Shown here piece by piece: positions 18,139-22,500 of a stretch of DNA of 22,500 bases; positions within the stretch are counted from its first letter, which is position 1, and every line of letters begins with the position of its first letter. The stretch comes from Tubiluchus corallicola. Lineage: Eukaryota > Priapulida > Priapulimorpha > Priapulimorphida > Tubiluchidae. The notes under the pieces are model-generated. The model searched no databases. It worked only from the letters and a program-made list of their open reading frames with translations, and was not told the origin of the DNA. A program made the position numbers and the translations under genes. The stretch lies in contig JAQGDQ010001332.1 in NCBI GenBank assembly GCA_030141605.1, positions 1-22,500 of the forward strand, in the 5' to 3' direction.

Positions 18139-18728
18139 GATTCCATTTATTTATTTATTTATTTTTATTTATTTATTTATAATACATCTATGAACTGAAG
18201 TCAAGAGACTTATACGTCCATTAAAAACACCGTAAAACATCTCGGCAATGTACAGAAAGTAAAATTACTGCTAAAAGTAGAAAGTACATAGTACATAGTT
18301 AGTACAATATAAACACATATGTGCAAATAAATTAAAAATGCAGGTGAAAAAGATGAAAACTTGATTATTAAGATAAAATTTGTATAATTATGATAAAAAA
18401 ACTACATATTACATTATTTATCAAATCACATATTTTCTAGTAAATATTTTTTTTAAAGTTTCTTAAATTTATTGATATTACTGGCTTGTTTTATTTTACT
18501 GGATAAATTATTCCACATTACAGCGCCATTATACATGACTGAATGTTTCATAACGTTTGTTCTGCACTCAGGAATATAGAATTTGTGGTACTGTCGAGTT
18601 TGATATGAATACATACTTTGAAAGTCATTTTGAAGTTGTTGTTCAGTCACTTTGTTATGATTGAGTTTAGACACAGAGAAGTATGAATAGGAACCAAAAT
18701 ATATGATAGATATTTGCACTGCACACAA
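18139..18728 (-). mobile_element. 5'-truncated LINE with (AAAT)n tail
   Basis: On the minus strand an open stretch at 18453-18728 encodes the C-terminal end of a non-LTR retrotransposon ORF2 protein: YSYQTRQYHKFYIPECRTNV, then KHSVMYNGAVMWNNL, KIKQASNINKFKKL and a stop. The 'TR...IP...SVxYNGAxxWNxL...FKK' order is typical of that region. About 315 bp of 3' UTR follow, ending in ATAAATAAATAAA repeats (18139-18182). It lies in the CEP104 intron between exons B and C, in the sense orientation. The short AAAT tail resembles those of several LINE clades, and I do not assign a clade. Confidence 0.75.
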
Positions 18729-19557
18729 CAGAAAAGTGTTTATTTAGTCTTTACAGAGAAAACACGAGTAGCAAAATTGCTGCACTGAACATTGAGCAAA
18801 AACTAGAAAGCAAAAACAGTCAGTAAAACCTGTTTCACAGTCAGTATACAGGTATTGAACTTGACTTATGCAGAGTTGCACAGGCTTCACAACAACCATT
18901 GATTTTAGATAGGGAGAGGACCAGTGTGTATGTAGTCACTGGACCATACAATTATACTGAAGGTAAGTCAGCTGGTAGAATGTAACAAGATTGGCACATA
19001 GATGGCAGCACCTAACTACAATGTACAATTCCAACTTCCACACATACTGCTATTATAACTAAAAAAAATGGTGCTGTAATCGAGAGAGAGAGGAAACGGA
19101 AAAGACAATTTCTTTGGAATTTCTGGCTCGTCGTTTTAACATGCAATTCGTCTATAATAATGCAATTTTGCTACTAAAGTGGAAGGAGAATTTTGAAGGA
19201 TTCCCAGGGAATTTTCCTGGCAAAGTTATACCAGTTACAGTTACCCGTACCTAACTTTGTGCAATTAAAAAACGAAATTTTTAATAAATTTAAAATATTC
19301 ACACCACCTGGTAAGACGGCACAGCATCACCTTCCCAGTGTGCACCACTGTTTCACCAAAAAACACTTCATTGATATTAAGGTACGACTCTACGCGAACG
19401 TATTGCGTGATGCGTACATGATCGCTGTCGTCCGAATACGCATCACGCAGCAATACGCAGGAAATCATCTTAAATCAAGCTCGACTTTTCTGTGTGCATT
19501 ACATAACATATTTGTGAGAAAGAAGAAAACTAAAGCTAACAAGAGCAAAGAAGAAAC
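18729..19557 (-). other. CEP104 intron (exon B to exon C), remaining part
   Basis: No gene is supported. It contains a strong imperfect inverted repeat at 19399-19457, listed separately. Open frames of 125 aa (+) and 67 aa (-) here have no recognisable content. Confidence 0.5.
19399..19457. repeat. Imperfect inverted repeat (hairpin)
   Basis: CGTATTGCGTGATGCGTA (19399-19416) pairs with TACGCATCACGCAGCAATACG... at 19437-19457 apart from a 3-nt bulge, with a 20-bp loop. CpG-rich compared with its surroundings. Confidence 0.75.
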
Positions 19558-19666
19558 CTGTTTGCAGTGAGAACAACGCTTCAACAGCGGGCATTGTTTC
19601 CAGTAATGAAGGTCTAACGTTTCTTCACTGAACTTTGGATTAAATTCTCCACAAAAAACACACGTC
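19558..19666 (-). CDS. CEP104: CEP104 exon: first C2HC zinc finger
   Basis: A 109-nt exon. The acceptor TTGTTGTTCGTCTAG ends at 19667; one base completes a lysine codon and 36 codons follow: TCVFCGEFNPKFSEETLDLH, then YWKQCPLLKRCSHCKQ. The CxFCGE...LDLHYWKxC signature followed by RCxHCKQ is highly specific for CEP104. The exon ends in phase 0 at CAAACAG/GTTTCT. This donor is weak (GTTTCT where GTRAGT is usual), but the phase and the protein continuity with the next exon (CKQ/MVEVAEL) support it. Alternative upstream acceptors do not give the required phase. Confidence 0.93.
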
Positions 19667-19693
19667 CTAGACGAACAACAAAATTGTTTACTC

Positions 19694-19849
19694 TGCCGAA
19701 CTGATGCGGCAGCCGGCTTTGCTTTACACACATGTCACAGTTGTAGTTTAGAAACGTTGCTGTGGTACACTTAATCATTGATCTGCAGTAACTGCGCATG
19801 CGTACAAAAACAGTAAAAAAGGCTGATTGCCGTTGAACAACTTATAATA
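19694..19849. repeat. 156-bp direct duplication, copy 1
   Basis: From TGCCGAACTGATGCGGC to AACAACTTATAATA. It matches 20219-20375 at about 90 percent, with a dozen substitutions and a few small indels in an A-run. It begins 27 bp upstream, on the CEP104 strand, of the exon B acceptor. Confidence 0.9.
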
Positions 19850-20218
19850 GTTTCTAGTGCAGACGTTAGAAGTCGAGACGTTCATTTACGTTACTTACTC
19901 AGTACTTACGTACTTCACAGTATATTAACCTCATGACAAGATATTGTCTGAGAAATTTCTTCTGATAAGCCTTTTCCCAAGCTCCAGCGATTGATGATGA
20001 TCGTGAAAAGGTCAAAGGTTATGTGTACCAGATAGCGCATTTGTGTGCACTTGACAACACCCAACAGCCCATGCTATTATAATAGTAACAGTTTTAACAG
20101 CTAACTATAACCCTACCTAGTTCATTTTTCCTTGTTTCCAGGCAAGAGCCTGCTAGTAAGTCACTCTACACATAGACTAATGCGTAATTAAATAAAGTCC
20201 GCGTAAAACAACTGAAGT

Positions 20219-20375
20219 TGCCGAACTGATGCGGCATCCGGCTTTGCTTTACATACATGACACAGTTGTAGTTCAGAAATGCTGCTGTGCTACACTTCAT
20301 CATTGATCTGCAGTAATTGCGCATGCGCACAACGAAACAGTAAAAAGGCTTATTGCCGTTGAACAACTTATAATA
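20219..20375. repeat. 157-bp direct duplication, copy 2
   Basis: Second copy of 19694-19849, 525 bp away in the same CEP104 intron and the same orientation. Flanks differ on both sides, so two insertions of one small element or an old local duplication are equally possible. Confidence 0.9.
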
Positions 20376-20557
20376 CAACTTATAAGCATGCATACAACAG
20401 TCAAGCACAACGTGTTGCTTGAGCTGTGAGCGCACTGTGCTGGTATGTGAAGCAAACAGTGCTGCCCTCAGGTGCTCCGATTCCGTACAAGTATAAAGAA
20501 GGATCTAAAGGAAAAAGTCTTGTTACATTGAGTATTATCGATAATGCGGAGTGAAAA

Positions 20558-20570
20558 TAGGGGGCGCTGC
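20558..20570 (+). promoter_or_regulatory. CTCF-like motif
   Basis: TAGGGGGCGCTGC fits the AGGGGGCGCT core bound by animal CTCF. It lies in a CEP104 intron. A single motif match only. Confidence 0.25.
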
Positions 20571-20642
20571 AGGTCCAACAGTACCTATAGACGAGGCGCC
20601 ACCTAGGACGTAAGGACAGAAGGACATACTTGAGCGACTTAC

Positions 20643-20806
20643 TTGTCAAGAGCTTGTATTTGGTTTGTCCTCCGCACGGCGGAGTTCGCGAGGCGTGTAG
20701 GTGGAGCCACTGTCAGTTCATCGTGTTGTTTTCTCAGTGAGTGCAGCTCGGTCTGTAGAGCCTTTATTTCTGCATCTTTCTTTTTGTTCGCTTCTTCTTT
20801 CTTTTT
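20643..20806 (-). CDS. CEP104: CEP104 exon: coiled-coil segment before the zinc fingers
   Basis: A 164-nt exon ending in donor TTGACAA/GTAAGT. The acceptor is ATTGACAG, with a poor pyrimidine tract, so the exact 5' border is less certain. It encodes 54 residues plus two bases. KKKEEANKKKDAEIKALQTE then LHSLRKQHDEL has heptad-like spacing of a charged coiled coil, followed by a polar linker, APPTRLANSAVRRTNQ. The junction with the next exon makes QALD-K-TCVFCGE in frame. In CEP104 a coiled coil lies between the tubulin-binding TOG domain and the zinc fingers, which fits. The N-terminal jelly-roll and TOG exons must lie beyond the right edge of the window. Confidence 0.82.
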
Positions 20807-20871
20807 CTGTCAATCACAGTTGTAATCATAAGTCTAATTATATTACAGAAGACTTTAAGTTTCCGTAAAGA

Positions 20872-21125
20872 GTTGCTGCTGCTGTTGTCGCTGTGATTAT
20901 TGTTGTTGCTGCTGTTGTTCTTGTTGCTGCTGCTGCTGTTGTTGCTGTTATTGGTGCTGCTGCTGCTGCTGCTCTTTCTATTGCTGATGTTCTTGCTGCT
21001 GCTGCTGTTGCTGCTGTTGTTGTTGTTGTTGTTGCTGCAGCTGCTGCTGCTGCCACCGCCTTTGTCGTCGTCGTCGTAGTCGTCGTCATCGTTATTGTCA
21101 CTTTGATTATTGTTGTTGCTGTTAC
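20872..21125. repeat. Compound CTG/TTG/TCG triplet repeat
   Basis: (CTG)n and (TTG)n mixed with short GTC/GTT blocks, then TCGTCGTCG near 21064, ending before the 24-bp minisatellite. Poly-Leu/Ala/Val and poly-Thr/Ala frames on the two strands are artefacts of the triplets. If CEP104 extends to the right, this is intron sequence. Confidence 0.93.
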
Positions 21126-21129
21126 TTGA

Positions 21130-22500
21130 GCGCTACAAATGCTTGTTCAGTGAGCATTTAAGCTGCTTAGTCAGCGAACACTGCAATTGCTTAGTCAGGG
21201 AACACTGCAATTGCTTGTTCAGTAAGCACTACACTTGCTTAGTTAGGGAGCATTGCAATTGCTTACTCAGTGAACACTACAAATACTCAGTCAGCGAACA
21301 CTGCAATTGCTTAGTCAGTGAATACTACAATTGCTTAGTCAGGGAGCACTACACTTGCTTACTCAGTGAACACTACAATTGCTTAGTCAGGGAGCACTAC
21401 AACTGCTTGTTCAGTAGGCACCACACTTGCTTGTTCAGGGAGCACTGCAATTGCTTACTCAGAGAACACTACAATTACTTAGTCAGTGAGCACTACAATT
21501 GCTTGTTCAGTAGGCACCACACTTGCTTGTTCAGGGAGCACTGCAATTGCTTACTCAGAGAACACTACAATTACTTAGTCAGGGAGCACTACAACTGCTT
21601 GTTCAGTAGGCACCACACTTGCTTGTTCAGGGAGCACTGCAATTGCTTACTCAGAGAACACTACAATTACTTAGTCAGGGAGCACTACAATTGCTTGTTC
21701 AGTAAGCACTACACTTGCTTAATTAGTATGTACTACATTTGTTTATTTATTGAGCATCACACTTAATTAGTCAGGGAGTACTGCAATTGCTTAGTCAGGG
21801 AGAACTACAATTACTTAGTCAGGGAGTACTACAATTACTTAGTCATGGAGTACTACAATTACTTAGTCAGGGAGTACTACAATTACTTAGTCATGGAGTA
21901 CTACAATTACTTAGTCAGGGAGTACTGCAATTACTTAGTCATGGAGTGCTACAATTACTTAGTCATGGAGTACTACAATTGCTTAGTCAGGGAGCACTAC
22001 AATTGCTTACTCAGAGAACACTACAATTACTTAGTCAGTGAGCACTACAACTGCTTGTTCAGTAGGCACCACACTTGCTAGCCAGGGAGTACTGCAATTG
22101 CTTACTCAGTGAACACTACAGTTACTTAGTCAGGGAGCACTACAATTGCTTGTTCAGTAGGCACCACACTTGCTAGTCAGGGAGCACTACACTTGCTTAC
22201 GCAGTGAACACTACAATTGCTTAGTCAGGGAGCACTACAATTGCTTACTCAGAGAAAACTACAATTACTTAGTCAGTGAGCACTACAACTGCTTGTTCAG
22301 TAGGCACCACACTTGCTAGCCAGGGAGTACTGCAATTGCTTACTCAGTGAACACTACAATTACTTAGTCAGGGAACACTGCAATTGATTGTTCAGTAGGC
22401 ACCACACTTGCTAGTCAGGGAGCACTACACTTGCTTACGCAGTGAACACTACAATTGCTTAGTCAGTGAACACTACAATTGCTTACTCAGAGAACACTAC
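21130..22500 (+). repeat. 24-bp minisatellite with higher-order structure
   Basis: About 57 copies of a 24-bp unit, consensus AATTGCTTAGTCAGGGAGCA plus CTAC, running off the right edge. A marker variant (TCAGTAGGCACCACACTTGC) recurs at 21411, 21507 and 21603, a 96-bp higher-order unit of four. Later it recurs at 22059, 22154, 22297 and 22392, where spacings of 95 or 143 show one-base-short units. From about 21790 to 21980 the units change to a simpler AATTACTTAGTCA(G/T)GGAGTACTAC subtype. The frame C-L-x-x-E-H-Y-N is open because 24 is divisible by three, but the 23-bp units break it. Confidence 0.95.

Noticed and set aside
19465-19731. The complete 88-aa frame around the first CEP104 finger as a stand-alone gene
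   Set aside because: Both ends are intron read-through. Splice signals and phase restrict the coding part to 19558-19666.
21110-21766. 218-aa frame with repeated CLVREHYN
   Set aside because: 24-bp minisatellite with a period divisible by three. Later 23-bp units shift the frame and substitutions are not silent.

Overview
This is nuclear DNA from a eukaryote, almost certainly an invertebrate metazoan; the phylum cannot be resolved from the window. The evidence is spliced exons with GT/AG borders, remnants of non-LTR retrotransposons, a tRNA-derived SINE, a Tigger/pogo-like DNA-transposon end, long satellites and minisatellites, and a recognisable animal-type CEP104 gene. No bacterial operon, rRNA gene, intact tRNA gene or CRISPR array is visible. 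Most of the long open frames are by-products of tandem repeats whose period is a multiple of three.

Left third (1-7300). A 90-bp satellite fills 1-1998 in one orientation and 3461-6681 in the opposite orientation. The 1.46-kb centre holds an ACTG/AACT tract, an 88/166-bp higher-order triplet repeat (2159-3015) and about 450 bp of unique sequence. A LINE reverse-transcriptase tail with a 3' UTR and (TA)n lies at 6888-7297.

Middle (7300-14900). Two phase-compatible exons (8294-8366 and 10430-10651, + strand) can be joined into the C-terminal end of an unrecognised single-pass membrane protein. A third copy of the 90/96-bp satellite (8771-9518) sits in the 2.06-kb intron between them. Next come a 68-bp dispersed repeat, a broken LINE fragment on the minus strand, 845 bp of (GTGA)n and (GTAG)n microsatellite, and a Tigger-like non-autonomous element with a 16-bp perfect hairpin near its right end.

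Right third (15260-20806, minus strand). Five consecutive exons encode the C-terminal 331 residues of CEP104, a ciliary-tip and centrosomal microtubule protein: coiled coil, four C2HC zinc fingers and a basic/serine tail. All four junctions keep frame. Each intron carries its own repeat cargo: a duplicated 156-bp segment, a 5'-truncated LINE, a 229-bp-period minisatellite and a SINE. Beyond the first visible exon come a CTG/TTG triplet tract and a 24-bp minisatellite that runs off the window; the 5' exons of CEP104 must lie outside, to the right.

The best-supported biology is the CEP104 tail. The most unusual structure is the pair of inverted 90-bp satellite arrays, which would form a very long double-stranded hairpin if transcribed across the centre. 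No clearly new protein system was found.
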